Below are positions 44,379-53,453 of a stretch of 64,000 nt of DNA, piece after piece. The stretch is from Candidatus Bipolaricaulota bacterium. GTDB lineage: Bacteria > Bipolaricaulota > Bipolaricaulia > Bipolaricaulales > Bipolaricaulaceae. The position numbers and the translations under genes were made by a program. Positions within the stretch are counted from its first letter, which is position 1; every line of letters starts with the position of its first letter. Location: assembly GCA_022838705.1 (NCBI GenBank), contig JALHJZ010000002.1, positions 1 to 64,000 of the forward strand, given 5' to 3'. The notes beneath the pieces were generated by a model. It made no database searches and had not been told where the DNA came from. It saw nothing but the letters and a program-made list of their open reading frames with translations.

Positions 44379-45620
44379 TCAGTACCGCCATTCCACGGTG
44401 TAGCGAACGTCCGCCGTTCCGCCCGCCGGAACCAGAACCCGGAACAGGACCCGTTGGGCATCGAGGCGCTCGTAGGGGAGGCTATGCTCGGTGATCGTCC
44501 ACGTGCCGGGGAGGGCCTCCACCACCTCGACCTCGACCGGCGCGTCCTTCGCCGAGCGGAGGGTGATCCGATACGTATCCCGGTAGAGGGCGTCCGTGAT
44601 CCGCTGCCGCGACTCCTGGACCCGCTCCCCGGTGAGGTCGAACGCGGCCCCCACGGCGAGATCAACGTCGCTGCCGAGCGGGGTATGGCCGATCGCTGCT
44701 GCCCCCACGAAGAGCTCCCCCCCTTCGTCGTAGAACCGGATCTCACCCGCGGGGAGGGGCCCGAGGGCATTCGTGAACCGGACCCTCGCCTCGATGGCCC
44801 CACCGGAGAACCGGTAGGCGCGGGTGAAGGGCAGGGTCCCGCAGATGAACGGGGCCCACGCGATCCCGGAGGTGAGGTCGAGTGGCTCCGGGAGGGTGTA
44901 GCGGTGGTACTCGAACGCCGGCGCGGCATCGTACGCGGAGGGGAGGGCAAGGGCCCGCACCCCCAGCTCGGCGGGAGCCTTCGCCGTCGGACGGTACACC
45001 TCACCAGCGACGAGCGAGACCTGCGCCCCCCTGAACTCAACCCCGGTCTGGTTCTCAACGCCCACCACTCCGCACAACTGGAGCGCGGCGTCCGCGAGCG
45101 TGGCGGTGTAGGTCACGTTCCACGACAGGCCCTCGGCGAGGTACCGCACCCCGATCTCGGTCCACCCCGACTGGCCATCCCGGTAGCTGACCTTCAGCGA
45201 GAGCTGGTCCGCCGTCGGTGGCTCGACGGGCAACGGGGCCACGATCCGATCGTAGGAGGAGAGGAACAGGAGGCCATCCACGGTAGAAAGGACGAGCCCC
45301 GGCCCCGTGGCGAGGAGGCGGCCCGCAAACCGTTCCCCGTGGGCGAACACCGTGACCATGGTCCCGACGAGGCCCTCGATCGCGGTGCTGCCCCGCTTCA
45401 AGGGATCCACCCGGGCCACGGTCAACCCGTCCACGACCAGGCTATCCACGAGCATGGTGAGGGGAAGGCCGTCAAGGATGAGCTCCCCCTCCTGAGCCAG
45501 CTCCACTTCACGCAGCTCGCGGACGTACCCAAAGCCACCGGAGTAGAGGATGACGACAGGGCTGGCTGCCGCGGCCACCGCTCCCAACACCAACACCCCA
45601 ACCGCAATCATCCTTCGCAT
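44379..45620 (-). CDS. Secreted DUF4139-like protein
   Basis: A 413-residue protein with a signal peptide (MIAVGVLVLGAVAAAAS). The rest is beta-rich: an N-terminal region with VELAQEGELILDGLP and a C-terminal half (WNVTYTATLADAALQLCGVV, VENQTGVEF, YRITLRSAKDAPVEVEVVE) resembling DUF4139 / mucoidy-inhibitor-like secreted proteins. No catalytic residues are evident. The third possible ATG at 45620 fits AGGTGAT spacing best. First gene of a minus-strand run leading to the phosphohexomutase and leuS. Confidence 0.72.
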   Translation of the reverse strand: MRRMIAVGVLVLGAVAAAASPVVILYSGGFGYVRELREVELAQEGELILDGLPLTMLVDSLVVDGLTVARVDPLKRGSTAIEGLVGTMVTVFAHGERFAGRLLATGPGLVLSTVDGLLFLSSYDRIVAPLPVEPPTADQLSLKVSYRDGQSGWTEIGVRYLAEGLSWNVTYTATLADAALQLCGVVGVENQTGVEFRGAQVSLVAGEVYRPTAKAPAELGVRALALPSAYDAAPAFEYHRYTLPEPLDLTSGIAWAPFICGTLPFTRAYRFSGGAIEARVRFTNALGPLPAGEIRFYDEGGELFVGAAAIGHTPLGSDVDLAVGAAFDLTGERVQESRQRITDALYRDTYRITLRSAKDAPVEVEVVEALPGTWTITEHSLPYERLDAQRVLFRVLVPAGGTADVRYTVEWRY

Positions 45621-45642
45621 GGGGATCACCTACCTTGGCGCC

Positions 45643-45670
45643 ATCTTACCCCGCGGACGGGAGTCCGCAA
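45643..45670 (-). promoter_or_regulatory. Candidate promoter of the DUF4139-mutase-leuS run
   Basis: On the minus strand TTGCGG (45670-45665), 16 bp, TAAGAT (45648-45643), start expected near 45636, followed by AGGTGAT before the ATG. Confidence 0.45.
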
Positions 45671-45741
45671 CGGGCTTTTCCTCGCGCCGCACCGGGGGGA
45701 AGCCACAGACTGTCCCGGGACCGCGGCCGGCTCGAGCTCTC

Positions 45742-45770
45742 TTGACAGGGGAACCTCGAAGAGCTATAGA
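45742..45770 (+). promoter_or_regulatory. Promoter of the tetR operon
   Basis: TTGACA (45742-45747), 17 bp, TATAGA (45765-45770). The box ends 9 nt before the tetR ATG, so the mRNA is probably leaderless. One of the best promoters in the window. Confidence 0.65.
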
Positions 45771-45779
45771 TATTGAGCT

Positions 45780-46394
45780 ATGCGAACGAACGCTCGTTCT
45801 AAGGATCAAGAGAAAAGCTTATTGGAACGAAGACTCCTGAACGCAGCCGCTCGCCTCTTTGCCGAACGCGGCTTCCACCGGGCGGGGATCCGGGATGTGG
45901 CCCGGGCGGCGCGGGTGTCCATCGGCACCGTGTACCACTACTTCCGGAGCAAGGAGGCAATCCTCGAGTGCCTCCTCCGCGGGGAGATCGAACGGAGGCG
46001 GCAGTTCCTCGACGAGCTGCGGGCGCGGGGAGAGCCCCTCGAGGCCCAGATCCGCGCCATCACGGCGGAGCACTTCGCCCTGTTCCGCGAGCGGAAGGAC
46101 GTGGCGCGCCTGATCCGCCGCGAGTGGCTAGACCCGACCCCTGGCCTCCACGTCAAGACCCAGCGGATCTACGACGAGGGGGCCGGATACTTGGCCCAGG
46201 TGATCGAGGAAGGCATCGCTGCGGGGAAGATCCAGCCCTGTGACCCCGTGCTGACCGCGTACGCCATGTTGGGGGCCGTGGAGGCGGTGGCATTGCGCCT
46301 CTCCGCGTCCGGGAAGTCGGCGGCGCGCGCTGCCGATCAGGCAGCTCAGGAACTCACGGCGTTCCTGTGGAGTGGGTTATGCCCAACTACATGA
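45780..46394 (+). CDS. TetR/AcrR-family transcriptional regulator
   Basis: A 204-residue repressor. The N-terminal HTH is clear: LLNAAARLFAERGFHRAGIR, DVARAARVSIGTVYHYFRSK, EAILECLLRGE. The ligand domain (about 70-200) is helical with no named family. It starts within its own promoter region and its first codons contain an inverted repeat, so autorepression is likely. Ten bp after its stop begins a radical SAM gene with a good ribosome site. Confidence 0.93.
   Translation: MRTNARSKDQEKSLLERRLLNAAARLFAERGFHRAGIRDVARAARVSIGTVYHYFRSKEAILECLLRGEIERRRQFLDELRARGEPLEAQIRAITAEHFALFRERKDVARLIRREWLDPTPGLHVKTQRIYDEGAGYLAQVIEEGIAAGKIQPCDPVLTAYAMLGAVEAVALRLSASGKSAARAADQAAQELTAFLWSGLCPTT
45784..45799 (+). 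promoter_or_regulatory. Operator-like inverted repeat at the tetR start
   Basis: GAACGA-ACGC-TCGTTC, a perfect 6+6 inverted repeat with a 4-bp centre, just after the ATG (codons 2-7). It lies at about +5 to +20 of the predicted transcript, where a bound TetR dimer would block RNA polymerase. Confidence 0.55.
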
Positions 46395-46404
46395 GGAGGT
46401 CAGG

Positions 46405-47910
46405 ATGCAAACGGAAGCTTCTCCCATTCTTCGGCGTGACCTGAAGCGGCCCGTGTTCGTCACCCCCAGCCCCGGCGCGCTGCGCGCCCTGTTCCGGGTC
46501 CTCTCAGCCCGCCCGGTGCGGGGGGGCGCGGTGCGGCTGGCGGACCGGGCCGTGGGGGAGTTCCTCCGGCGTACAGACAACCTGCCGGGGGTGGCGCGGG
46601 ACGAGTGGCTCACCCTCCGCTCCCTCCTCTACTCCTTCCACCGGGGGCTCACGATGGGCACGATCTCTCCCCGTGCCTGGCAGGGGTTCCTCGAGTTCGC
46701 CGCCCACGCGTTGGGGCCGCACCCGGCCCGGGAAGCGTTTTGTGAAGCGTACGGGCAGTCCCCTCCCGGCTTCCTCACCATCAGCCCGACGCGGGCCTGT
46801 AACCTGAACTGCGCGGGCTGCTACGCGGGAACCGAGGAGAGCCCAGGAACGTTGAGCTTCAGCACCTTCGACCGCATCGTGGAGGAGATGGAGGACCTCT
46901 GGGGGGCACGGTTCGCCGTCATCTCGGGTGGGGAACCGTTCCTGTACCGAAGCGAGGGCCGCGACCTCCTCGATGTGGCGGAACGGCACCCCAAGCTCTA
47001 CTTCCTTGTTTACACCAACGGCACCGTTATCGATCGGTCCGTTGCCAAGCGGCTGGCCGAAGTGGGGAATGTGACCCCGGCGATCTCGGTGGAGGGGAAG
47101 GCGCCGACAACGGACCGCCGGCGGGGGGAAGGGGTGTTCGCCGAGGTGATGGAGGCGTTCGGTCACCTCCGCGCGGAAGGGGTCCCATTTGGGATCTCCA
47201 TGACCGCAACCCGCGACAATTGCGACGAGCTCCTCTCGGATGAGGTGGTCAGGTTCTACTTTGAGGAACAAGGGGCCCTCTACGGCTGGATCTTCCAGTA
47301 CATGCCGATCGGCCGGGGGTACGACCTCGCCCTCATGGTCACCCCCGAGCAGCGGCTGCGGCTCCAGCGCCGGATGTGGGACGTCATCCGGACGAAGAAA
47401 ATCTTCCTCATGGACTTTTGGAACAGTGGGACGGCCTGTCACGGCTGCGTGGCGGCCGGGCGGTCCGGCGGCTATTTCTACATCAACTGGAACGGCGACG
47501 TGACCCCCTGCGTGTTCATCCCCTACGCGGGCGCGAACATCCACCACCTCTACGCGGCGGGGGGTACGATCAACGACCTCATGAAGATCCCGTTCTTCGC
47601 GGACATCCGCCAGTGGCAGCGGGACTACGGCTACAAGACCAAACCCGAGGCGACCCGCAACCTTATCCGTCCCTGTCCCCATCGGGACCATTTTGACACC
47701 CTCCTTTCCCTGATCGAGCGGCATGGCCCCCAACCGATCAACCGCGAAGCGCAGAGGGCCCTCGCGGACCCGGCCTACATCCAGGGGCTCCTCGCCTACG
47801 GGGAAGCCTGTGCGGAAGTGCTGGACCCGGTGTGGGTTCACGAGTACCTCGACCGGGAGACGGACCGCGTGGTCGACGCCCCAGCGGAGGCGGTCGCGCA
47901 ACGTCGGTAA
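46405..47910 (+). CDS. Radical SAM protein with SPASM-like C-terminal Cys groups
   Basis: A 501-residue protein. The radical SAM cluster is SPTRACNLNCAGCYAG (CxxxCxxC) near residue 130, followed by FAVISGGEPFLY (GGE motif) and YFLVYTNGT. C-terminal Cys groups (GTACHGCVAAG, GDVTPCVFIPY and RPCPHRDHF) suggest a SPASM-type auxiliary cluster used in peptide or protein modification. Substrate unknown; no small peptide gene is evident beside it. The start at 46405 follows GAGGAGGT. Controlled, probably, by the adjacent TetR. Confidence 0.88.
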   Translation: MQTEASPILRRDLKRPVFVTPSPGALRALFRVLSARPVRGGAVRLADRAVGEFLRRTDNLPGVARDEWLTLRSLLYSFHRGLTMGTISPRAWQGFLEFAAHALGPHPAREAFCEAYGQSPPGFLTISPTRACNLNCAGCYAGTEESPGTLSFSTFDRIVEEMEDLWGARFAVISGGEPFLYRSEGRDLLDVAERHPKLYFLVYTNGTVIDRSVAKRLAEVGNVTPAISVEGKAPTTDRRRGEGVFAEVMEAFGHLRAEGVPFGISMTATRDNCDELLSDEVVRFYFEEQGALYGWIFQYMPIGRGYDLALMVTPEQRLRLQRRMWDVIRTKKIFLMDFWNSGTACHGCVAAGRSGGYFYINWNGDVTPCVFIPYAGANIHHLYAAGGTINDLMKIPFFADIRQWQRDYGYKTKPEATRNLIRPCPHRDHFDTLLSLIERHGPQPINREAQRALADPAYIQGLLAYGEACAEVLDPVWVHEYLDRETDRVVDAPAEAVAQRR

Positions 47911-47972
47911 GGGAAGGGCCCGTCATGGGGCGAAGCCAGGGCGTTCGCGCTCAGGTGGGTGGGGAGGGTGGG

Positions 47973-48923
47973 ATGGCGGAACAGAATCAACCGAAGATCG
48001 GGCTTGCGCTCGCGTCGGGCGGGGCACGCGGGGCGGCCCACGCCGGCGTCCTCAAGGTGCTGGCCCGGGAGGGGATCCCGATTTCCGCTGTGAGCGGGTC
48101 CAGCATCGGGGCCGTGGTGGGTGGATCCTACGCGGCGGGGCTATCGCCGGAGCGGATCGAGGAGGAGTGGCTGAACACGGACCTCCCCAAGGTGATGCGG
48201 AGCTTTCTCCCCACCTTCCCCCGCGCCGGACTGAGCTCGGGCAGCGGACTGCGCAGCTATCTCCGGTCCACCCTCGGGGAGATCCGGATCGAGGACCTCC
48301 CCGTTCCCTTCGCGGCGGTGGCATGCGACATCGACACGGGGGAGGCGGTCGTGCTGGGGGAGGGGCCTCTGGTGGACGCCCTGCGGGCCTCCTCCGCCAT
48401 CCCCGGGATCTTCTCCCCCGTCCGGTGGGGGGACCGGTTCCTCGTGGACGGTGGCCTCGTCGAACCCCTGCCGGTGCGCGCGTGCCGCGACCTCGGAGCG
48501 GAGATCGTGATCGGGGTGGACATCGTCCCCGTCCCCCGGCCCCTGAGCGCCGAGCGGCACCGTCCCGGGCGGCGCCTCCCCGCCCGCTTGCGGAAGGAGC
48601 CAAGCGCCCGACGCTCGGCGGCAAGCGTGGCCAGGCTCCGCGACGAGGCGTTCGGGGAACAACCGGGTGCGGGACGTTCCGTCCCGGGGATCTACAGCAT
48701 CCTCAACCAGGCGGTGGCGATCCTTGAGCAGGAGATCCTGCGCCTCAAACTCGCCCTCTGGCCGGCCGACCTTCTCGTTCGGCCCGACCTATCCTCCGTC
48801 GGGGTGAGCTACCTCCACGCTGCGGAGGGGGTCCGGGCGGGGGAGGAGGCGATGGAGGCTTCCCTCCCGGCCCTCCGCCTCTTGATCGAACAAGCCACCC
48901 GGGCCGCGGAAAGCGAACGGTGA
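47973..48923 (+). CDS. Patatin-like phospholipase (RssA-type)
   Basis: A 316-residue serine hydrolase. IGLALASGGARGAAHAGVL gives the oxyanion GGARG; VSGSSIGAVVGG gives the nucleophile in GxSxG; FLVDGGLVEPLP gives the catalytic Asp in DGG. The C-terminal region is helical. Acts on lipid esters; the exact lipid is unknown. The ATG at 47973 follows GGAGGG; an upstream ATG at 47925 is possible. Third gene after tetR and radical SAM. Confidence 0.92.
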   Translation: MAEQNQPKIGLALASGGARGAAHAGVLKVLAREGIPISAVSGSSIGAVVGGSYAAGLSPERIEEEWLNTDLPKVMRSFLPTFPRAGLSSGSGLRSYLRSTLGEIRIEDLPVPFAAVACDIDTGEAVVLGEGPLVDALRASSAIPGIFSPVRWGDRFLVDGGLVEPLPVRACRDLGAEIVIGVDIVPVPRPLSAERHRPGRRLPARLRKEPSARRSAASVARLRDEAFGEQPGAGRSVPGIYSILNQAVAILEQEILRLKLALWPADLLVRPDLSSVGVSYLHAAEGVRAGEEAMEASLPALRLLIEQATRAAESER

Positions 48924-48935
48924 ACCCCTCTCGCC

Positions 48936-50084
48936 TCAGCTGCGGCTGCGAACCGTGAGGATAGAGTCCAGGGCGGAGAGAAGGGACGCCACGTTTTCCC
49001 CCGTCTTCGCGGACACGGCGACGTGGGGCACCGCTTCCCTCTTCAGGGCCGCAAGGTGCGCTTCCTGTTCCGGCGTGGAGACGAGGTCGAGCTTGTTAAG
49101 CACGTGGAGGGTTGGAGGGGGGACCCGGTCGGGGCCCACTACGTCGGCGATCACCTCTTGCACCACCCGCAGGTGGTCCTCCGCTGCGGGGGCGGTTACG
49201 TCGAGGACGAGGAGGAGGGCCGCGGCATCGCGCACCGCACCGAGGGTAGCCTGGAACGCCGGCACGAGCTCGTGGGGCAGGTCACGGATGAACCCCACCG
49301 TGTCGGTGACGAGGGTCTCCCCGGCCGGCCACGCGACCCGCCGCACCCGCGTGTCGAGGGTCGCGAACAGCTTGTCCTCAACCAGGACATCGCTCCCCGT
49401 GAGGCGGTTGAAGAGCGTGGACTTGCCGGAGTTCGTGTACCCCACGAGCACAATCTCGGGGGGACCAGCGCGGCGGCGGCGCGCCTGCTGGGTCGCTCGG
49501 TCCTGGGCCGCCTTCCGAAGCTCATGGCGCACGACCTGGATCCGGCGGCGGAGCACCCTCCGCCCCTGTTCAAGGCGCGTCTCCCCGGGGCCGCTCGTCC
49601 CGATCCCCGCGCCGGGGTCGGTGAGGGCCTGCCCCCACCCCCGCAGCCGCGGGAGGAGGTACTCGAGCTGGGCCAGCTCCACTGCGAGGGCGGCCTCCTT
49701 CGTCCCCGCCCGCTGGGCGAAGATGTCGAGGATGAGTTGGGAGCGGTCCACGACCTTGAGTCCCGTCGCCTCCTCGAGGTTGCGGGCCTGGGCCGGGGAG
49801 ATCTCCGACCCCACGATGAGCGTGTCCGCCTGAAGGCTGTGCCCCCGGTCGCGGATCTCGTCCGCCTTCCCCCGCCCGAAGAACGTGCCCGGGTGGGGGC
49901 GAGGCTGGTGCTGGACCACGGTCCCCAGGACGAGGACGCCAGCGGTGGCGGCAAGAGAACGGAGCTCCGCCATGCGGTCCGCTTCGTCCGACCCAGGGGG
50001 AAGGGCGTCGGCGAGGAGGGCCCTCTCCCCACCGTAGACCCGCGCCCGCCGCCCGAGGTAGTCCTCGATCAGCCTGTGGCCCAT
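48936..50084 (-). CDS. hflX: GTPase HflX
   Basis: A 382-residue GTPase that splits stalled ribosomes. An N-terminal domain (PGTFFGRGKADEI) and a glycine-rich linker (DPGAGIGTSGPGETRLE) precede the G domain: G1 GYTNSGKSTLFN, G3 DTVGFIRDLP, G4 NKLDL and G5 VSAKTGEN. The start overlaps murA's end by 16 bp. Confidence 0.95.
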   Translation of the reverse strand: MGHRLIEDYLGRRARVYGGERALLADALPPGSDEADRMAELRSLAATAGVLVLGTVVQHQPRPHPGTFFGRGKADEIRDRGHSLQADTLIVGSEISPAQARNLEEATGLKVVDRSQLILDIFAQRAGTKEAALAVELAQLEYLLPRLRGWGQALTDPGAGIGTSGPGETRLEQGRRVLRRRIQVVRHELRKAAQDRATQQARRRRAGPPEIVLVGYTNSGKSTLFNRLTGSDVLVEDKLFATLDTRVRRVAWPAGETLVTDTVGFIRDLPHELVPAFQATLGAVRDAAALLLVLDVTAPAAEDHLRVVQEVIADVVGPDRVPPPTLHVLNKLDLVSTPEQEAHLAALKREAVPHVAVSAKTGENVASLLSALDSILTVRSRS

Positions 50085-51310
50085 ACCTCCGCGCCCAGGC
50101 TCCGCAGCTTCGCGGGGAGATCAGCATAGCCGCGGGCGATGTGCATCTCCCCGCGGATCGCGGTCCTCTCGTCCGCGGCGAGGGCGGCGAGGATGAGGGC
50201 CGCCCCAGCCCGAATGTCGGTCGCCTCAACCTCCGCCCCGTGGAGCGTCTCCACGCCGTCAGTGAGGACAGTGTCCCCGCTCACCTGGACCTGGGCCCCC
50301 ATCTGCGCCAACGCCCCAACGTAGTTGAACCGGGATGCGAACACGGTCTCCCGCGCCGTGGACCGGCCGCGGGCGGTGGCGAGGAACGCGATCAGCGGCG
50401 GCTGCAGGTCCGTCGGAAACCCCGGGTAGGGGAGGGTTTGCACGTTCACTGCCTCCGGCCGGCCCTCGACTCCCACCGTGATCCGGTCCCCGTCCGTCTC
50501 CACCCGCGCCCCCGCTTCGCTGAGCTTGGCGAGGAGGGCATCGAGGTGGTCTGGGCGAGCTCCCTCCACCGTGACCTCGCCGCGGGTGATCGCCCCAGCG
50601 AGGAGGTACGTCCCGGCCTCGATCCGGTCCGGGATCACACGGTGGGTCGCCCCACCGAGTGTCCTCTGCCCCCGCACCGTCACCCGGTCCTCGTGCCAGG
50701 TCACCTCCGCCCCCATCGCTGAGAGGAGCCAGCCGAGATCCACCACCTCAGGCTCGCGGGCCGGGTTGACGACCGTCGTCGTCCCGTGAGCCAGCGCGCC
50801 GGCGAGGAGGAGCTGCTCAGTGGCGCCAACCGAGGGGTAGTCGAGGTAGACCGTGGTCCCCCTCAGGCGGGGGGCGTGGGCGTGGACCATCCCCCCCCGG
50901 ACGTCGAACGTTGCCCCCAGCCGCCGCAGCCCGACGAGGTGGAGGTCCACTGGTCGCGGGCCGATCGCGCATCCGCCGGGGAGAGGTATCCGGCCCTCGC
51001 CGGTGCGGGCGAGGATCGGCCCCAGGGCGAGGAACGATGCCCGCATGCGCTGGACGAGCTCCGCTGGAGCCTCGGGGGCGAGCTCATCCCCGCCGCGGAG
51101 GAGGATCACCGAATCCTGCCACGTTACCTCCTTCCCCACCGCCTGGGCCAGCGCGACCGCCGCGTCCACGTCGAGGAGATGGGGGACGTTCTCGAGGACC
51201 ACGGGCTCGGTGGTGAGGAGGCTCGCCATCACCGCGGGGAGGGCAGCGTTCTTCGCGCCCGCCGCGCGCACGGTCCCGCGCAAGGGCCGCCCGCCCTCGA
51301 TCCCAATCAC
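50069..51310 (-). CDS. murA: UDP-N-acetylglucosamine 1-carboxyvinyltransferase
   Basis: A 413-residue enzyme for the first committed step of peptidoglycan synthesis, adding enolpyruvate to UDP-GlcNAc. GAKNAALPAVMAS, VPHLLDVDAAVAL and MRASFLALGPILAR are N-terminal blocks. The fosfomycin-target Cys is present in LPGGCAIGPRPVDLHL. PDRIEAGTYLLAGAI and ARGYADLPAKLRSLGAEV are C-terminal blocks. The GTG at 51310 overlaps the M23 stop (GTGA) and fits the domain start; a longer open frame is not supported. Confidence 0.95.
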   Translation of the reverse strand: MIGIEGGRPLRGTVRAAGAKNAALPAVMASLLTTEPVVLENVPHLLDVDAAVALAQAVGKEVTWQDSVILLRGGDELAPEAPAELVQRMRASFLALGPILARTGEGRIPLPGGCAIGPRPVDLHLVGLRRLGATFDVRGGMVHAHAPRLRGTTVYLDYPSVGATEQLLLAGALAHGTTTVVNPAREPEVVDLGWLLSAMGAEVTWHEDRVTVRGQRTLGGATHRVIPDRIEAGTYLLAGAITRGEVTVEGARPDHLDALLAKLSEAGARVETDGDRITVGVEGRPEAVNVQTLPYPGFPTDLQPPLIAFLATARGRSTARETVFASRFNYVGALAQMGAQVQVSGDTVLTDGVETLHGAEVEATDIRAGAALILAALAADERTAIRGEMHIARGYADLPAKLRSLGAEVWATG

Positions 51311-52149
51311 GGGAGGACCAGAAGCGGGTCCACGGCCACACCGTCGCAACGGACCTCGAAGTGGAGGTGAGGACCGGTGGAAAGACCGGTGTTGCCTGAA
51401 TGGGCAACGACCTGCCCGATCTCCACGAACTGCCCGACCGAGACGAGGAGCTGCGACAGGTGGCCGTAGTACGTGGTGTAGCCATCGCCATGGTCCACCA
51501 CCACGAGGAGGCCGTACCCTCCCTCCCACCCCGCGGTGACGACCCGCCCCGACGCGGCCGCATGGACATGCGTTCCCTCGGAAATGGCGAGGTCAACCCC
51601 GGAATGGAACGAGGATACATGGTAGATGGGGTGGATACGGGGGCCGAACGGGGAGGAGATCGGACCGCGAGCGGGCCAGGAGAACCGTGTCGCCTCGCCC
51701 TTGCCCAACGCCAGTGCCGTGGCCTGGGGGACGACCGGAGGGACGGGGATGAGGATCCGCATCCCGGCGGTGGGTTCCCCAGTCAGGCCGTTGGCGAGTC
51801 GGATCGCAGCCTCCGCAACCTCGTAGCTCTTGGCGATATCAGCGAGCGTCTGGCCGGGCTTCACCGTGTGGAGAACTCCCCCCGTGGGGAGGACGAGTTG
51901 CTGACCAGGCCGCAGGCGGGACGGATCCACATCGTTGCTGGCGATGAGGTAGTCGAGCGGCACCCCGGCCCGCTGGGCGATTCCGGACAGGGTATCCCCT
52001 GCCTGGACCGTGTACGTGGACCATGTGGCCCGCGTCGCCGCGATCGGGAGGACCGGCCCGCCGACGGGCGCCGGCGGGAGGAACGAGGCCAACAGCAAGG
52101 GGAAGAGCAGCAGCGCCAACGCTGCCGCGAGGAGGGGGTTCTCACTCAC
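51307..52149 (-). CDS. M23-family peptidase with two LysM domains
   Basis: A 280-residue envelope protein. An N-terminal hydrophobic anchor or signal (LLAAALALLLFPLLLASF) leads to LysM 1 (YTVQAGDTLSGIAQRAGV) and LysM 2 (HTVKPGQTLADIAKSYEV). The lysostaphin-type peptidase domain has FHSGVDLA (HxxxD) and GPHLHFEVR (HxH). It would cut or, if inactive, regulate peptidoglycan crosslinks; zinc ligands appear complete. The GTG start overlaps rho's stop by 8 bp, and murA starts in its stop. Confidence 0.93.
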   Translation of the reverse strand: MSENPLLAAALALLLFPLLLASFLPPAPVGGPVLPIAATRATWSTYTVQAGDTLSGIAQRAGVPLDYLIASNDVDPSRLRPGQQLVLPTGGVLHTVKPGQTLADIAKSYEVAEAAIRLANGLTGEPTAGMRILIPVPPVVPQATALALGKGEATRFSWPARGPISSPFGPRIHPIYHVSSFHSGVDLAISEGTHVHAAASGRVVTAGWEGGYGLLVVVDHGDGYTTYYGHLSQLLVSVGQFVEIGQVVAHSGNTGLSTGPHLHFEVRCDGVAVDPLLVLP

Positions 52150-53389
52150 TGTTCATCAGCTCCAGGAACTGCTTGTTCGTTCGCGTCTGTTCCATCTTGC
52201 TCTTGATGAACTCCAGCGCTGCTCCCGGGTCCGGCATCTCGATGAGGAGCTTACGGAGGATCCACACCCGGCGAAGGACATCTGGCTGGAGAAGGAGTTC
52301 CTCTTTTCTCGTGCCCGATTGGACGAGGTCGATCGCCGGGAAGATGCGGCGGTTGGCGAGATCGCGGTTCAGAACGAGCTCCATGTTGCCGGTGCCCTTG
52401 AACTCCTCGAACACCACCTGATCGAGGCGGGAGCCGGTATCGATGAGGGCAGTGGCGATGATGGTGAGGGACCCTCCCTCCTCGATGTTGCGCGCGGCGC
52501 CGAAGAACTCCTTCGGCTTGTAAAGCGCGGTGGGATCGATGCCGCCGGAGAGGAGCTTCCCGGAGGGGCTGATCGAGAGGTTGTACGCCCGCCCGAGCCG
52601 GGTCAGGGAGTCCATGAGGATCACCACGTCGTACCCCGATTCGACGAGGCGCTTCCCCTCGGCAGTGGCGAGCTCGGCGATGCGCGTGTGGTGTTGCGGT
52701 TCCATGTCGAACGTCGCCGCGATGACCTCCGCCTTCTTCACGGATCGCCGGAAGTCGGTCACCTCCTCCGGCCGTTCGTCCACGAGGAGGATCAGGAGGT
52801 GCACGTCGGGGTGGTTCGCCTCGATCCCGTGAGCGATGTGCTTGAGGAGGGTCGTCTTCCCAGCTTTTGGGGGGGACACGATCAGGCCGCGCTGCCCCTT
52901 CCCGATCGGGGCGAAGAGGTCGATCATCCGCGTCGCGGGTTCATCGGGGTCGTGTTCGAGGACGAGGTGTTCGTTGGGATGGAGCGGCGTCAGCTGCTGG
53001 AAGTCCACCCTCTTGCGCACCTGCTCCGGATCGAGCCCGCTCACTTGATCCAGCTTCAGAAGGGCGAAGTACCGCTCCCCCTCCCGCGGCTGGCGGACCG
53101 GACCGCGAATGAGGTCGCCGTCCTTGAGGCCGAACCGCTTGATCTGCGATGGGGACACGTACACGTCGTACCGGCTGGGGAGGCAGGAACGCTCGCGGAG
53201 GAACCCGTACCCGTCGGGCATGATCTCGAGGATCCCTTCCACCACCAACTCCTGCCGTTCAGCCAGGGCGCGCATCACGGCGAGCTCGAGCTCAACGGAG
53301 GAGAGGTCGCCGGTTCCGTCGACCCCGAGGGACTGCGCTAGCCCCGTCAGCTTCTCCAACCCCAGACTGCGGACCTCGCTCATCTCCAT
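52142..53389 (-). CDS. rho: Transcription termination factor Rho
   Basis: A 415-residue helicase. RNA-binding OB region: VEGILEIMPDGYGFLR and VYVSPSQIKRFGLKDGD. ATPase core: Walker A SPPKAGKTTLLKHI, Walker B YDVVILMDSLTRLGRAYN, Q-loop region SGKLLSGGIDPTAL and the arginine finger area (ALIDTGSRLDQVVFEEFKGT). The C-terminus is standard. Its presence may explain why some gene ends here lack good U-runs. Confidence 0.97.
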   Translation of the reverse strand: MEMSEVRSLGLEKLTGLAQSLGVDGTGDLSSVELELAVMRALAERQELVVEGILEIMPDGYGFLRERSCLPSRYDVYVSPSQIKRFGLKDGDLIRGPVRQPREGERYFALLKLDQVSGLDPEQVRKRVDFQQLTPLHPNEHLVLEHDPDEPATRMIDLFAPIGKGQRGLIVSPPKAGKTTLLKHIAHGIEANHPDVHLLILLVDERPEEVTDFRRSVKKAEVIAATFDMEPQHHTRIAELATAEGKRLVESGYDVVILMDSLTRLGRAYNLSISPSGKLLSGGIDPTALYKPKEFFGAARNIEEGGSLTIIATALIDTGSRLDQVVFEEFKGTGNMELVLNRDLANRRIFPAIDLVQSGTRKEELLLQPDVLRRVWILRKLLIEMPDPGAALEFIKSKMEQTRTNKQFLELMNSE

Positions 53390-53453
53390 GGCACATCACC
53401 CCTGACGATCCAGTTCGTACGGGTCGCGGAGACCAAAGCCTCCGCCTCCCTCG

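Noticed and set aside
50069..51529. A longer murA reading frame with 73 more N-terminal residues.
   Set aside because: The extension lies inside the M23 peptidase gene and is Arg/Pro/Gly-rich; the GTG at 51310 in the GTGA overlap fits the murA domain start.
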